Positions 28,963 through 38,937 of a stretch of DNA of 64,000 nucleotides are shown here, piece by piece; within the stretch, counting starts at the first letter, position 1; every line of letters begins with the position of its first letter. The notes beneath the pieces are model-generated. The model made no database searches, was not told the origin of the DNA, and worked only from the letters and a program-made list of their open reading frames with translations. The position numbers and the translations under genes were made by a program. Source of the DNA: Thermomicrobiales bacterium (GTDB lineage: Bacteria; Chloroflexota; Chloroflexia; Thermomicrobiales; UBA6265); NCBI GenBank assembly GCA_020432165.1, contig JAGQGU010000001.1:205928-269927 (forward strand). Reading direction: 5' to 3'.

Positions 28963-29453
28963 TATCGATAATTGGTGAACTGTAAGGCTACCGGGTAATC
29001 TTCCCCCTTGAGGTGATTGATCACCGCCTGGAGATCATCCCGACTCTTCGCCTGCACGCGAATGGCGTCGCCCTGAATCTGGGCGTTCACCTTCTTGAAG
29101 TTGTCGCGAATTTCCTTGCTGATTTTCTTGGCGATCTCGTCATTGATGCCTTCACGCAGCTTCACAACCTGTCGCTTGCGTGCGCCGCTGGCGTCCTCTT
29201 CTGCCTGATAGTCCAGAATCTTGAGGCTCAGCTTACGGCTGATCATTTTGCTTTCCAGCACATCCCGCACTGCACCGAGCGAGTAGTCACTTTCGGTGTT
29301 GATGGTGATGCTGTTGTCATCGAGCGTGATTTCGGTTTTCGTATCCTTGAGATCGTAACGGGTGCGAACTTCGCGCTCTGTTTGATCGACGGCGTTCTTG
29401 AGCTCCTGGCGATCAAATTTGGAAACAACATCAAACGAACTATTGGCTGCCAC
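28962..29453 (-). CDS. yajQ: YajQ-family cyclic di-GMP-binding protein
   Basis: 163 residues, the usual YajQ length. It starts (M)[20 protein letters not shown], the conserved family opening, and ends [14 protein letters not shown]. YajQ proteins have two ferredoxin-like halves and act as c-di-GMP-responsive factors in some bacteria. The GTG start at 29453 has GGAGG exactly 6 bp upstream; the ATG at 29459 would sit directly on that site and is therefore rejected. Convergent with the acyltransferase. Confidence 0.95.
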   Translation of the reverse strand: MAANSSFDVVSKFDRQELKNAVDQTEREVRTRYDLKDTKTEITLDDNSITINTESDYSLGAVRDVLESKMISRKLSLKILDYQAEEDASGARKRQVVKLREGINDEIAKKISKEIRDNFKKVNAQIQGDAIRVQAKSRDDLQAVINHLKGEDYPVALQFTNYR

Positions 29454-29547
29454 AAACATCCTCCGGGTACTGGTATGCACATTTCCACCCGAGTGTACCA
29501 AAATGGTGAGAACGCGCGGCCAGAGGCTGCGATCGCAGGACTAGGGA

Positions 29548-30579
29548 ATGATTGAACGACTTCAGCTCTTTCCGTTGCAATACAAGCTGATCATCGCCAA
29601 TGTCGTCATCGTGATCATCGGTGCCGCGGGCGGCACCTGGCTGGTTGCCAAGCTCGCATCGGGTAACGACGGGCTCCGGCTCGTATTACTGGCGATGGGA
29701 TTTGCGCTGGTGGGTGGCTGGATGAGCACGCTGGCCAACATTTGGGTGGTACGTAAAACACTCAAGCCGCTGGATGATATCGCCGCTACCGCTGATCGTG
29801 TGCGCCACGGCGACTATACCGCTCGCACCGGAGCTGATCCTTTCCGGGATCCACAGCTGGAGCAGATCGTTGTCTCGTTCAATGGTGCGCTGGATCAGGT
29901 GGAAAGTGACCGTGATCGCATTAAGGATCTGGTGAACCGGGTCATTGCCGCCCAGGAAGATGAGCGCAAACGCATCGCCCGTGAACTTCACGACGATACC
30001 AGCCAGGTGCTCTTTGCCCAGCTTCTGCGCGTGAGCGCAATGAAGAACTCGGAGAACGAAGAAATCCGTGCTGTGGCAGGTCAACTCGAGGATATGTTCG
30101 CCGAGTCCATGGAGGCCGTGCGCCGGCTTGGGCACGAGTTGCGTCCGCCGAGTCTTGACGATTTGGGGTTGCGCGAGGCGACGGGTGCCCTGGTGCAACG
30201 CATGCGAGATCGCAGCGGTATCGACATCACTTACGATGCTTCCGAGTTGCGGGAGCGTACCGACGAAGCCATCGAATTGGTGCTCTACCGTGTGGCCCAG
30301 GAGGCGTTGACGAATATGTGGAAGCACGCCCATGCAACCGCAGCGAACGTTACCCTGGCACTTGTGGACGATGGCATCGAACTGGTGGTTGAGGACAACG
30401 GTCGTGGTTTCAATCCGCACGGAGAGAATCGTAGCGACGGCAAAGGTCTTGGACTCGGTGTTTTTGGTATGCAAGAGCGGGTTGACCTTGTGGGTGGTAC
30501 TCTTGAGATTGAGGGTGATCGCAACCCGGGCACGCGTGTGCGTGCGTGGATTCCGCTTACAGGCGATTCTGGCGCCTGA
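29548..30579 (+). CDS. NarL/DesK-type sensor histidine kinase
   Basis: 343 residues: two membrane helices (about 13-36 and 44-66), a HAMP linker (70-122), a HisKA_3 dimerisation helix with the phospho-acceptor His148 in RIARELHDDTSQ, and a HATPase_c domain with VEDNGRGFN and GLGLGVFGMQERV. There is almost no external loop between the helices, so the signal is probably sensed in or near the membrane. Partner response regulator is encoded 24 bp downstream. ATG follows TAGGGA. Confidence 0.94.
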   Translation: MIERLQLFPLQYKLIIANVVIVIIGAAGGTWLVAKLASGNDGLRLVLLAMGFALVGGWMSTLANIWVVRKTLKPLDDIAATADRVRHGDYTARTGADPFRDPQLEQIVVSFNGALDQVESDRDRIKDLVNRVIAAQEDERKRIARELHDDTSQVLFAQLLRVSAMKNSENEEIRAVAGQLEDMFAESMEAVRRLGHELRPPSLDDLGLREATGALVQRMRDRSGIDITYDASELRERTDEAIELVLYRVAQEALTNMWKHAHATAANVTLALVDDGIELVVEDNGRGFNPHGENRSDGKGLGLGVFGMQERVDLVGGTLEIEGDRNPGTRVRAWIPLTGDSGA

Positions 30580-30603
30580 CGCACAGTGATTTGTGGGGGA
30601 CGT

Positions 30604-31269
30604 ATGGAACAGGGTCCTATTCGGGTTGTACTTGCCGATGATCACGGTGTGGTCCGTGCTGGCCTGCGAGCATTGCTGGAGAGTCAGCCAGATATTACTG
30701 TGGTTGGCGAGGCAGAGGATGGCCCAGGTGCCGTGCGTGCCGTCAGTGAGCTTCACCCAAACGTGGTGGTGACGGATCTCTCTATGCCCGGTGGTGGGAT
30801 GGAGGTCGTTCGCGAACTCACCGCCCTCGGCGATTCGACCAAGGTACTTGTTCTTACTGTCCATGCTGAGGAGCGCTACCTGCTGCCGGTGCTACAGGCG
30901 GGCGGACTTGGGTACGTGCGTAAATCGAGTGCTCACACCGATCTGTTGAATGCCATTCGCACTGTGGCCAAGGGTGAAGTCTTCCTTGATCCTGCTGCAA
31001 CCAAGACACTGCTACGCGGTTATCTTGGGCGAAGCACCGATGGCGAAGACCTGGACATTGTCGAGGTTCTCTCGGAGCGTGAGCGCGAAGTGGTGAAGCT
31101 CACCGCCGAGGGCTACACCGCCCAGCAGAGTGCTGAGTTCCTGAGTCTCTCGCCAAAGACGGTGGAGACCTATCGACATCGTGCCATGCAGAAATTGGGA
31201 CTCACCAATCGCGCCGAATTGGTGCGATATGCACTTCGGGCAGGACTCCTCACCGAGGAGGTAATGTAG
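30604..31269 (+). CDS. LuxR/NarL-family response regulator
   Basis: 221 residues. The receiver domain (7-125) has the acidic pocket (LADDHG), phospho-acceptor Asp58 in TDLSMPG and the conserved Lys in GYVRKSS. A LuxR-type helix-turn-helix follows (SEREREVVKLTAEGYTAQQ, then SLSPKTVETYRHRAMQKL). Pairs with the upstream kinase in one transcript. The ATG at 30604 has GGGGGA upstream; the longer frame from 30586 does not. Target genes are unknown. Confidence 0.95.
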   Translation: MEQGPIRVVLADDHGVVRAGLRALLESQPDITVVGEAEDGPGAVRAVSELHPNVVVTDLSMPGGGMEVVRELTALGDSTKVLVLTVHAEERYLLPVLQAGGLGYVRKSSAHTDLLNAIRTVAKGEVFLDPAATKTLLRGYLGRSTDGEDLDIVEVLSEREREVVKLTAEGYTAQQSAEFLSLSPKTVETYRHRAMQKLGLTNRAELVRYALRAGLLTEEVM

Positions 31270-31437
31270 GACACTGTATGCAGTTTGGAAAAGTGTCAAA
31301 CTTTTCCCTACATGGCAAAACGTAGTCACGCAACATTCCCTGTCAATTGTTGAAAGCGTGCAGCCGTACAATTGGCATCAGCGAATAATGATCTGATGCA
31401 CAACATTGTGCGTATATCTCACGAACGGATAGGGATC

Positions 31438-31971
31438 ATGGCCACTACAATGACGCGAGCTTCAGTACATCCCAAATGGTTGGTCTTCGATGACTCCTGG
31501 CAGGCGCCCCACGAAGGGCAAGCCAATATTGATTCGGTACGGTATCACGCTTTCATGCAGCTTATCCGTACGGCGGGTGCACTTGATCGCGCCGCAACCG
31601 ATGCGTTGGTTGACCTGGACCTCACCGCCGGTGCCTATGGTGCGCTGGTAGAACTCGCCGAGGTAGGTGATATCGGCATCGCTCCTTCCGAGTTGGCGCG
31701 TCGTCTCGCAGTGGCACGTCGAACTGCAACGCTTTATGTCGACATTCTGGCCAAACACGGTTGGGCCACCCGTGAAGCGCATCCTGAAGATCGCCGTATG
31801 GTCCTGGCGCGTCTGACTCCGGCTGGTGAGGAATTGCTTGAACGTGTTGGTCATGCCTATCAGCATCGCCTCAGCATGCTTCTGGGTGAGATGAGCTCCT
31901 ATCAGGCTGAGATGCTGCAGGATTTGCTCTCCATCATCCCCACCGATCGTGATCCTATCGGCGAACACTAG
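31438..31971 (+). CDS. MarR-family transcriptional regulator
   Basis: 177 residues with the MarR winged helix: IAPSELARRLAVARRTATLYVDILAKHGW (about 80-108) and AHPEDRRMVLARLTPAGEELL wing (about 111-131). A 40-residue N-terminal extension precedes the domain. The ATG at 31438 follows AGGGAT; a start at 31372 is possible but lacks a site. Separated by 168 bp from the response regulator and followed by a strong two-way terminator, so probably monocistronic. Confidence 0.85.
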   Translation: MATTMTRASVHPKWLVFDDSWQAPHEGQANIDSVRYHAFMQLIRTAGALDRAATDALVDLDLTAGAYGALVELAEVGDIGIAPSELARRLAVARRTATLYVDILAKHGWATREAHPEDRRMVLARLTPAGEELLERVGHAYQHRLSMLLGEMSSYQAEMLQDLLSIIPTDRDPIGEH

Positions 31972-31983
31972 ATCAAACACGAA

Positions 31984-32012
31984 GGGTGGATTTGGCTAGG
32001 CCAAATCCACCC
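31984..32012. terminator. bidirectional hairpin between convergent marR and glgX
   Basis: GGGTGGATTTGG (31984-31995) pairs perfectly with CCAAATCCACCC (32001-32012), a 12-bp stem with CTAGG loop. There is no clear T-run on either side. It resembles the hairpin at 51781-51810, so it may be a REP-like element serving as a transcript end. Confidence 0.65.
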
Positions 32013-32028
32013 GCAACGATTCATCGAT

Positions 32029-32054
32029 AACGCCGGGCAGAGATGTCCGGCGTT
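32029..32054. terminator. second hairpin after glgX
   Basis: AACGCCGG (32029-32036) pairs with CCGGCGTT (32047-32054), followed by TCTCCTT on the plus strand. It lies 13 bp from the glgX stop and may terminate either convergent gene. Confidence 0.55.
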
Positions 32055-32067
32055 TCTCCTTGTCGCG

Positions 32068-34263
32068 CTACAAGTACTCTTGTCCGTCCAACTCCGTGCT
32101 GGGGAGGAAGATCATCACCGTCCGTGAGGGAACCGGAATGGTATCTCCGGCCTTCGCCTTGAGCGATACCCGGCCATCGTCACTGTCTGTGCTAAGCAAA
32201 GCTACCCAGTGACTCAGTTCCTCTCCGCGCTCGACGAGTGGCAGTGTGAACTCCGTCTCCTCTTCACCGGCGTGAAAAATAAGCAGGACAGAGGCTGGTT
32301 CGATAGGATCGCCATCGTCATCGATCTCATGAATGGCCCCGCCATCCAGACGCATGCCGAGTGTGCGTAGCTCCGGATTCGTCCAGTCACCGACCGTCAT
32401 TTCATATCCATCCGGATGCAGCCAGGTAACATCCTTCATGTCTCCCTGTGCCTGCGGCATCCCCTGGAAGAAATAGCGACGTCGTAATGCTGGATTGTCC
32501 TTACGGATATCGATTGCGAGCTGCGTGAAGGCGATCAGCTCCTTGTCCGCATCGGTCAGATTCCAGTCATACCAACTGATGGCATTGTCCTGGGCATAAG
32601 CGTTGTTATTGCCCTGCTGAGTGCGGCCGAGCTCATCGCCGCCGCAGATCATGGGCGTGCCCTGGCTAAAGAGCAGGGTTGCCAGCATGTTCCGCTTCTG
32701 GCGTTCGCGCAGTGCCAGGATCTTCGGATCATCGGTTACGCCTTCAACACCGTAATTGGCGCCGATATTGTGATTGTGACCATCCTGATTACCCTCGCCA
32801 TTGGCATCATTATGCTTTTGGGTATAGCTGACCAGATCGTTCAGGCTAAAGCCATCGTGGGCCGCGATGAAGTTCAGACTGGCCATTGGTTTGCGGCCGC
32901 TGAGCTGGAAGATATCGCTGGATCCCGTGAGTCGATAACCCATCGCGGGCAGGATCGGGCGCGAGGTCTGCCAAAAGGTGCGGACATCGTCTCGATATTT
33001 GTCGTTCCACTCGGCCCAGATAACCGGGAAGTTGCCCAGTTGATAACCACCCGGACCGGTGTCCCATGGTTCGGCGATGAGCTTCACATCACTCAGTACC
33101 GGATCGCAATAGATAGCATCGAAGAAACCGCCGTGGCGATCAAAATCCGGATACTCACGCCCGAGAGTCACCGCGAGATCGAAGCGGAAGCCATCCACGT
33201 GCATCTCTTGCACCCAGTAGCGCAGCGAATCCAGCACCAGCCGCATAACCTGCGGATGCCCGACATTCACCGTGTTACCAGTTCCCGTGAAGTTCTCGTT
33301 CTGGCGTAGGTTGTTCGGATCGAGCTTGTAATAGGTGCGGTTATCCAGACCGCGGAAGGAGAGCACTGGCCCCTTCTCACTTCCCTCACACGTATGATTG
33401 AAGACCACATCCAGAATCACTTCCAGACCGGCCTCGTGAAGCGCCTTCACCATGTCGCGGAACTCGTTGATCTCTGCCCCGGGTGTTTTGTTCGCGGCGT
33501 AGCGGGCAGCTGGTGCAAAGTAACCAAGCGTGCTGTAGCCCCAGTAATTCACCTTGCCCTGATCGGTGAGGAATTCATCGTTAACAAACGCGTGTACCGG
33601 GAGAAGTTCAACTGCGCTGACACCGAGACTCTTGAGGTACTCGATGGCTTTTGGGTGCGCCAGGCCGGCATAGGTCCCACGCAACTCCGCCGGGATATCC
33701 GGATTCTGCTCCGTGAATCCCTTGACGTGGATCTCGTAAATGATCGTTTCATCCCATGGGATATTCAGTTGCTTGTCATCGCCCCAGTCATAACCATCCG
33801 CCACGATCATGCCCTTGGGCACGAAGGCGTCGTTCGGCAGATCGCTCATCACCAGATCATTGCCGGGCGTATGGGCGAATGAGGCATCGCCCCAAACGGG
33901 TTCTCCAACAACAGCTCTGGCATAAGGATCAAGAAGGAGCTTGTTCTCGTTGAAGCGCAGCCCGTTCTGCGGATCCCACGCGCCATGCGCGCGGAGTCCG
34001 TACTTCGTGCCTTCACCCACACCGGGAATGAATCCGTGAAAGACACGTTCGGTGCGCTCCGGCAGGGTGAAGACCTGGGTTGGTTTCTCGTCGTCCTCGG
34101 CGAAGAGACAGATATCAATCTGGGTGGCATTTGCGGAATACACCGCGAAGTTGGTGCCGCCATCGACGATGGTGGCACCAAGAGGTCGCGCGCTTCCGGG
34201 ACGAATCTTCTGCGTCTCGTTGCCTACGGAAATCGTCTGTGCCTGCGGCTCAGTGGTAATCAT
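32068..34263 (-). CDS. glgX: glycogen debranching enzyme (isoamylase-type GH13)
   Basis: 731 residues, typical GlgX. N-terminal CBM48 domain (PLGATIVDGGTNFAVYSANA, about 28-120), GH13 barrel with DGFRFDLAVTLG (nucleophile Asp), LIAEPWD (acid/base Glu) and FIAAHDGFSLNDLV (third carboxylate), then a C-terminal beta domain. It cleaves alpha-1,6 branches of glycogen trimmed to short chains. The gene faces away from glgE across two small minus-strand genes. Together with malQ it gives a full degradation route for the alpha-glucan made by GlgE and the GH57 enzyme. Confidence 0.97.
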   Translation of the reverse strand: MITTEPQAQTISVGNETQKIRPGSARPLGATIVDGGTNFAVYSANATQIDICLFAEDDEKPTQVFTLPERTERVFHGFIPGVGEGTKYGLRAHGAWDPQNGLRFNENKLLLDPYARAVVGEPVWGDASFAHTPGNDLVMSDLPNDAFVPKGMIVADGYDWGDDKQLNIPWDETIIYEIHVKGFTEQNPDIPAELRGTYAGLAHPKAIEYLKSLGVSAVELLPVHAFVNDEFLTDQGKVNYWGYSTLGYFAPAARYAANKTPGAEINEFRDMVKALHEAGLEVILDVVFNHTCEGSEKGPVLSFRGLDNRTYYKLDPNNLRQNENFTGTGNTVNVGHPQVMRLVLDSLRYWVQEMHVDGFRFDLAVTLGREYPDFDRHGGFFDAIYCDPVLSDVKLIAEPWDTGPGGYQLGNFPVIWAEWNDKYRDDVRTFWQTSRPILPAMGYRLTGSSDIFQLSGRKPMASLNFIAAHDGFSLNDLVSYTQKHNDANGEGNQDGHNHNIGANYGVEGVTDDPKILALRERQKRNMLATLLFSQGTPMICGGDELGRTQQGNNNAYAQDNAISWYDWNLTDADKELIAFTQLAIDIRKDNPALRRRYFFQGMPQAQGDMKDVTWLHPDGYEMTVGDWTNPELRTLGMRLDGGAIHEIDDDGDPIEPASVLLIFHAGEEETEFTLPLVERGEELSHWVALLSTDSDDGRVSLKAKAGDTIPVPSRTVMIFLPSTELDGQEYL

Positions 34264-34283
34264 CGCTTTGCGTCGACCTCGAC

Positions 34284-34454
34284 CTATGCCGGGGCAGATT
34301 CGCTGTCCAGCAATGTCACCTGGATCAGCTCATAGGAATCACCATCGCCGGTGATCTGCTGCTGCGCGATCTCAGCTGCGGCTGCGGCAGTTTCAGCTTC
34401 TACCTCAAGGGTGCCTTCTTCGCCATTGAGCAAATATCGTACTTCGTAGTTCAT
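34284..34454 (-). CDS. hypothetical small protein (56 residues)
   Basis: Starts MNYEVRYLLNGEEGTLEVEA: a beta-rich opening, then an Ala-rich helix (TAAAAAEIAQQQI) and a short beta end. It looks like a compact alpha/beta fold with an even charge pattern, not a low-complexity artefact. ATG at 34454 has GGAAG 6 bp upstream. It lies between glgX and a membrane-anchored helical protein on the same strand. Not recognised. Confidence 0.55.
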   Translation of the reverse strand: MNYEVRYLLNGEEGTLEVEAETAAAAAEIAQQQITGDGDSYELIQVTLLDSESAPA

Positions 34455-34474
34455 TGTTGCTTCCAATCTTTCCA

Positions 34475-34987
34475 TCAACTTCCCGCCAGCGATTCAAGGT
34501 CGTGTTGGGAGGCGGTGAACTCATCTGCCGCTGCGCCAAACTCTGTTACCAGATCACTCATTCCTGAGAAGTTGAATGTGCGTAGCGCTGTCCGCGCTGC
34601 ATCAAAGGCGGAGGTTACAGTGTCCGATGCCGCCAAAATGCGTGCATGTACATCAGCGAAGCGATTCGGTACACCGTGATCTTCGCCATAGGCACGGATT
34701 TCGCCAGTAAGGGTCTCTATCACCGTGCCAGCGCGCGTCAGCGCCAGAATATCTCGACTCTTGCCTTCTACCATCTCACGAGTGGCAGAAACTTCCTCGA
34801 CCAGTGCATCCAGGCGAGGGGCAACGTACTCATAGTACGCCTGCTCGTCAACTGTTAAGCCCGTTCCGCTTGCATCCACAGGCTGCAGATCAACATGCTG
34901 GTACGCCATATTCGCCGTGATCAGGCCCCCAATGAGCAGCATGGCGAGGAGGATAAGAGCAACTGGCGAGCGGAAGAATCGGGTCAT
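34475..34987 (-). CDS. membrane-anchored helical protein, unknown
   Basis: 170 residues: one N-terminal membrane helix (residues 6-26), then an acidic, mostly helical extracellular-looking region with Ala/Thr/Leu/Glu heptad-like spacing (VDEQAYYEYVAPRLDALVEEV and onward). It resembles adhesin or methyl-accepting-like periplasmic helical bundles but shows no motif. The ATG at 34987 has CGGAGTG upstream; an in-frame ATG at 35077 lacks a site. Divergent from glgE, sharing a 145 bp gap. Confidence 0.6.
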   Translation of the reverse strand: MTRFFRSPVALILLAMLLIGGLITANMAYQHVDLQPVDASGTGLTVDEQAYYEYVAPRLDALVEEVSATREMVEGKSRDILALTRAGTVIETLTGEIRAYGEDHGVPNRFADVHARILAASDTVTSAFDAARTALRTFNFSGMSDLVTEFGAAADEFTASQHDLESLAGS

Positions 34988-35080
34988 TATAGCAATCACT
35001 CCGTATGGGCATTGTGGGATGTTGATCAGGTGTACGATCACATCCCGAATGCAATTGTACTCGTAGAGATCAACCACTTC

Positions 35081-35109
35081 TTGCGATAATCAGCATAGCG
35101 ATGTTAGAT
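35081..35109 (+). promoter_or_regulatory. possible promoter of the glgE-treS-mak operon
   Basis: TTGCGA (35081-35086), a 17 bp spacer and TTAGAT (35104-35109) form a moderate housekeeping-type promoter 24 bp before the glgE start. No operator is recognised. Confidence 0.4.
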
Positions 35110-35132
35110 ATTGCCGCCACAGGCGGGTACGC

Positions 35133-37145
35133 ATGAACGAGGAATCCATGAATCTCGATCTCCAGTCCTATGCCGAAGCTCCGAGTGGCGTGCTTATAGA
35201 GAACGTCCAACCAACGGTTGACTGTGGCCGCTACGCGCTCAAGCGCGAAGTGGGCGATACGGTCGATGTCACCGCCGATATCTTTCGCGAGGGGCATGAC
35301 CTTATCGCTGCGGTGATCCAGTACCGGCAGCGAGGTCAGTGCGAATGGAGCGAAGCTCCGCTGGTACTGGTGGATAACGATGGTTGGGCGGGATCATTCA
35401 CCGTCGATATCGTCGGCGCTGCCGAATATCGCATCTTGGCTTGGCCAGATCATTTTGAGAGCTGGCGACATGAACTCGAGAAAAAGGTCGATGCTGGTCT
35501 GGACGTCTCCAGTGAACTGCTTGAAGGGCGTAACTTCGTCGAGGAGAGCTTTGCCCGTGCCAGCGATGAGGATCGCGAATGGATGCAAAGCATTCTCGAT
35601 GCCGCCGAGACTGCAGTCGCTCAGACGACCGCTGCCGAAATTATGCTGCAGGATGATCTCGCTTCTTTGATGTACCGCAGCGCTGCTCGCGATCACGCCG
35701 CGATTGCCGGACCGTATCCGATCTATGTCGATCGGGTGCGGGCGCGCTTCGCGGCCTGGTACAGCATGTTTCCCCGGAGCGCAGGTTCAGTCGAAGGCCA
35801 GAGTGGCACCTTCAAGGATGTAGAGAAGCAACTTCCACGCATTCAGGGAATGGGCTTCAATGTCCTGTACTTCACGCCGATTCACCCTATCAGCGAGCAA
35901 AAGCGTAAGGGCCGCAACAACAGCCTTGTCAGCGAACCAGGCGATCCGGGGGTGCCGTACGCCATTGGTAACAAACACGGTGGCCACGATGCGATTCACC
36001 CGGATCTGGGAACCTGGGACGATTTCGATGAGCTTGTCGCCAGAGCTGCCGAGCATGGTATGGAGATCGCCATGGATCTGGCGGTGCAAGGCTCACCGGA
36101 GCATCCCTGGCTGACCGAACATCCGGAGTGGTTCTTTATTCGACCTGACGGCACGATTAAGTACGGCGAGAATCCTCCAAAAAAATACGAGGATATGTAT
36201 CCCGTCAATTTCAACCAGGCACACTGGCGGGAGTTGTATGAGGAGATCTATCGCATTCTCATGGTCTGGGTTGGGCATGGTGTTAAAACGATTCGCGTCG
36301 ACAATCCCCACACCAAACCGACCTCCTTCTGGGAGTGGCTGATCGCCAAGGTTCATGAAACCGATCCGGATGTGATCTTCTTGAGCGAAGCCTTCACCAA
36401 ACCCAAGGTGATGAAGGCGCTGGCCAAAGCGGGATTTGCCCAGAGTTACACCTATTTCACCTGGCGCAACTACAAGCACGAGATTGTTGAGTACGCGGAA
36501 GAACTGACACAGACCGAGATGAAAGACTTCTTCCGGGGCAATTTCTTCACGAATACGCACGATATCAATCCGAGCATTCTCCAGATCGGAGGCACGCCAG
36601 CGTTCAAGTACCGTGTCGTCCTCGCCAGCACGCTCTCCAGCGTTTATGGCATTTACAGTGGTTTTGAGCTTTGCGAAGGCACACCGGTGCCCGGCAAGGA
36701 GGAATACCTCAACTCGGAGAAATACGAGTACAAGGTGTGGGATTGGGATCGCGAAGGCAACATCACGCCCTATATCAGTCGACTTAATGCCATCCGCAAT
36801 GCTCACGCTGCGCTGCAGGAATACGATAATCTCAGCTTCTTCGAAGTGCAGAACGACAACATCCTCGGCTATGTCAAACGCACGCCAGACAATGGCGATA
36901 TCGTGGTGGTGCTGTGTAATATCAATCCGTTCGAGACACACGAAGCCTGGTTCCAGCTGCCAATTGCTGACTGGGGGATTGCGCCAGATCACCAGTATCT
37001 TGCGGTCGATGAGTTGAACGACAACGCGGTTCACAGCTGGACCGGAGCGTGGCAGCATCTTCGCCTTGATCCACAGGTGAATCCCGCGATGATCCTGCAC
37101 ATTCGACCCTGGCAGCACGTTGAATACGTGGATATCGTTCTGTAA
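35133..37145 (+). CDS. glgE: alpha-1,4-glucan:maltose-1-phosphate maltosyltransferase GlgE
   Basis: 670 residues, the normal GlgE length. N-terminal beta and helical domains (DUF3416-like, 1-200) precede a GH13_3 barrel. The presumed catalytic residues are Asp390 (RVDNPHTKP), Glu419 (LSEAFTKP) and Asp477 (NTHDINP); spacing matches the Streptomyces enzyme's Asp394/Glu423/Asp480. GlgE extends alpha-glucan from maltose-1-phosphate. The next two genes are treS and the maltokinase, which make that donor, so the pathway trehalose-maltose-maltose-1-phosphate-glucan is complete here. A moderate promoter is proposed at 35081. Confidence 0.97.
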   Translation: MNEESMNLDLQSYAEAPSGVLIENVQPTVDCGRYALKREVGDTVDVTADIFREGHDLIAAVIQYRQRGQCEWSEAPLVLVDNDGWAGSFTVDIVGAAEYRILAWPDHFESWRHELEKKVDAGLDVSSELLEGRNFVEESFARASDEDREWMQSILDAAETAVAQTTAAEIMLQDDLASLMYRSAARDHAAIAGPYPIYVDRVRARFAAWYSMFPRSAGSVEGQSGTFKDVEKQLPRIQGMGFNVLYFTPIHPISEQKRKGRNNSLVSEPGDPGVPYAIGNKHGGHDAIHPDLGTWDDFDELVARAAEHGMEIAMDLAVQGSPEHPWLTEHPEWFFIRPDGTIKYGENPPKKYEDMYPVNFNQAHWRELYEEIYRILMVWVGHGVKTIRVDNPHTKPTSFWEWLIAKVHETDPDVIFLSEAFTKPKVMKALAKAGFAQSYTYFTWRNYKHEIVEYAEELTQTEMKDFFRGNFFTNTHDINPSILQIGGTPAFKYRVVLASTLSSVYGIYSGFELCEGTPVPGKEEYLNSEKYEYKVWDWDREGNITPYISRLNAIRNAHAALQEYDNLSFFEVQNDNILGYVKRTPDNGDIVVVLCNINPFETHEAWFQLPIADWGIAPDHQYLAVDELNDNAVHSWTGAWQHLRLDPQVNPAMILHIRPWQHVEYVDIVL

Positions 37146-37279
37146 CCAAAGATGTGGCGACATCAGGCCTGGTACCCGATGGATCAGCCATGAATTGGCG
37201 GTATATTGACATCAACACAACGCCTCTGCAGCGAGCAGGGGAGGGTGCATTGCGCACGCAAGGAAAGAGGAGTCGCCAC

Positions 37280-38935
37280 ATGTTGAGCCGCGATGATATG
37301 TGGTTCAAGGACGCCGTTATCTATCAGGTGATGGTGAAGAGTTTTTTCGACTCGTCGAATGATGGCTTTGGCGACTTCGTCGGCCTCACCGAGAAGCTGG
37401 ACTACATCCGTGATCTCGGTGTCGACTGCATCTGGCTCACACCTATCTACCCGAGCCCCCTGCGTGATGATGGCTACGATATCTCCGATTTCACCAGCAT
37501 CTTCCCGGATTACGGCACGGTCAACGATTTCCAGGCATTCACGGACGCTGCTCACGAGCGCGGTATCCGGGTTATTGCCGATTTGGTTATGAACCATACC
37601 AGCGATCAGCATGCCTGGTTCCAGGAAGCGCGCTCCGATCCCAACTCACCCAAACGCGACTACTATGTCTGGACAGATGATCCCTCCGAGTACGATGGTG
37701 TGCGCATCATCTTCACGGATACCGAAACCAGCAACTGGACCTACGATAACGTCGCTGGTCAGTACTTCTGGCATCGCTTCTTCAGCCACCAGCCGGATCT
37801 GAATTACGACAATCCCGCCGTGCATGAGGAGATGTTCAACGTCACCCGCTTCTGGATGAATCTTGGCCTCGACGGCTTCCGCTGCGATGCGGTGCCGTAT
37901 CTTTACGAGCGCGAAGGCACCATCTGCGAGAATCTGCCGGAGACGCACCAGTTCCTCCGCGATCTGCGCAAGATGGTCGATACCGAGTATCCGGGCGCGA
38001 TCCTGCTTGCCGAGGCGAACCAGTGGCCGGCTGATGTGGTGGAGTACTTTGGCACCGATGAGGCGCCGGAGTTCCAGATGGCATTCCACTTCCCTCTGAT
38101 GCCCCGCATGTACATGGCGGTGCGACAGGAGAGCCGTACACCGATCGTCGAAATTATGGCGAACACGCCGGAGATTTCCGAGAAGAATCAGTGGGCCATC
38201 TTCCTGCGTAATCACGATGAACTCACGCTGGAAATGGTGACCGACGAAGAGCGGGACTATATGTACCGGGAATACGCCAAGGATCCGCGCATGCGGATCA
38301 ATGTTGGTATTCGCCGTCGCCTCGCGCCCCTGCTGGATAACGGACGTCGTCAAACTGAGTTGCTGAACTCGCTGCTGTTGAGTATGCCGGGATCCCCCGT
38401 GATCTATTACGGCGACGAGATCGGCATGGGCGATAACATCTACCTTGGTGATCGCAACGGTGTACGCACGCCAATGCAATGGAACGGTGATCGCAATGCC
38501 GGCTTCAGCCGTGCAGATCCAGCAAAGCTCGTCTTCCCGGTTATCACCGATCCTGTGTATGGGTATCAGGGTGTCAATGTGGAGGCGCAGGAGCGCGTAC
38601 CCACCAGCTTGCTGAACTGGATGAAGCGGATGCTGGCGGTACGTCGCCGACACAAGGCATTCGGTCGTGGCTCTCTCCGCTTCCTGCACCCGGAGAATCA
38701 GAAGATTCTGGTTTATCTGCGTGAGTATCAGGACGAGATCCTGCTCTGTGCAGTCAACCTCAGTCGCTTCGTGCAGGCCGCGGAAATCGATCTTTCCGAG
38801 TTCGAGGGGTATCAGCCCGTCGAATTGATCGGCGAGACGCGCTTCCCAACCATTGGTGAGTTGCCATATTTCATGACCTTTGGCGCTCACAACTTCTATT
38901 GGTTCCGTTTGGAGAAGCCGGTGGAACAAGGATAA
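37280..38935 (+). CDS. treS: trehalose synthase (maltose alpha-D-glucosyltransferase)
   Basis: 551 residues, a stand-alone TreS without a fused maltokinase. GH13 landmarks: [20 protein letters not shown] start, [10 protein letters not shown] with nucleophile Asp203, LLAEANQW with acid/base Glu245 and [10 protein letters not shown] with Asp313. It interconverts trehalose and maltose. The ATG at 37280 has AGAGGAG upstream; the frame is open back to 37154 but that stretch is not TreS-like. glgE ends 134 bp upstream; the kinase gene starts 2 bp after the TreS stop. Confidence 0.97.
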   Translation: MLSRDDMWFKDAVIYQVMVKSFFDSSNDGFGDFVGLTEKLDYIRDLGVDCIWLTPIYPSPLRDDGYDISDFTSIFPDYGTVNDFQAFTDAAHERGIRVIADLVMNHTSDQHAWFQEARSDPNSPKRDYYVWTDDPSEYDGVRIIFTDTETSNWTYDNVAGQYFWHRFFSHQPDLNYDNPAVHEEMFNVTRFWMNLGLDGFRCDAVPYLYEREGTICENLPETHQFLRDLRKMVDTEYPGAILLAEANQWPADVVEYFGTDEAPEFQMAFHFPLMPRMYMAVRQESRTPIVEIMANTPEISEKNQWAIFLRNHDELTLEMVTDEERDYMYREYAKDPRMRINVGIRRRLAPLLDNGRRQTELLNSLLLSMPGSPVIYYGDEIGMGDNIYLGDRNGVRTPMQWNGDRNAGFSRADPAKLVFPVITDPVYGYQGVNVEAQERVPTSLLNWMKRMLAVRRRHKAFGRGSLRFLHPENQKILVYLREYQDEILLCAVNLSRFVQAAEIDLSEFEGYQPVELIGETRFPTIGELPYFMTFGAHNFYWFRLEKPVEQG

Positions 38936-38937
38936 GC

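Noticed and set aside
29454..29501. Longer YajQ start sites
   Set aside because: GTG 29453 alone has a ribosome site at good spacing and gives the family's usual N-terminus and length.
36093..37163. A 356-codon minus-strand frame
   Set aside because: Antisense to glgE with no recognisable domain.
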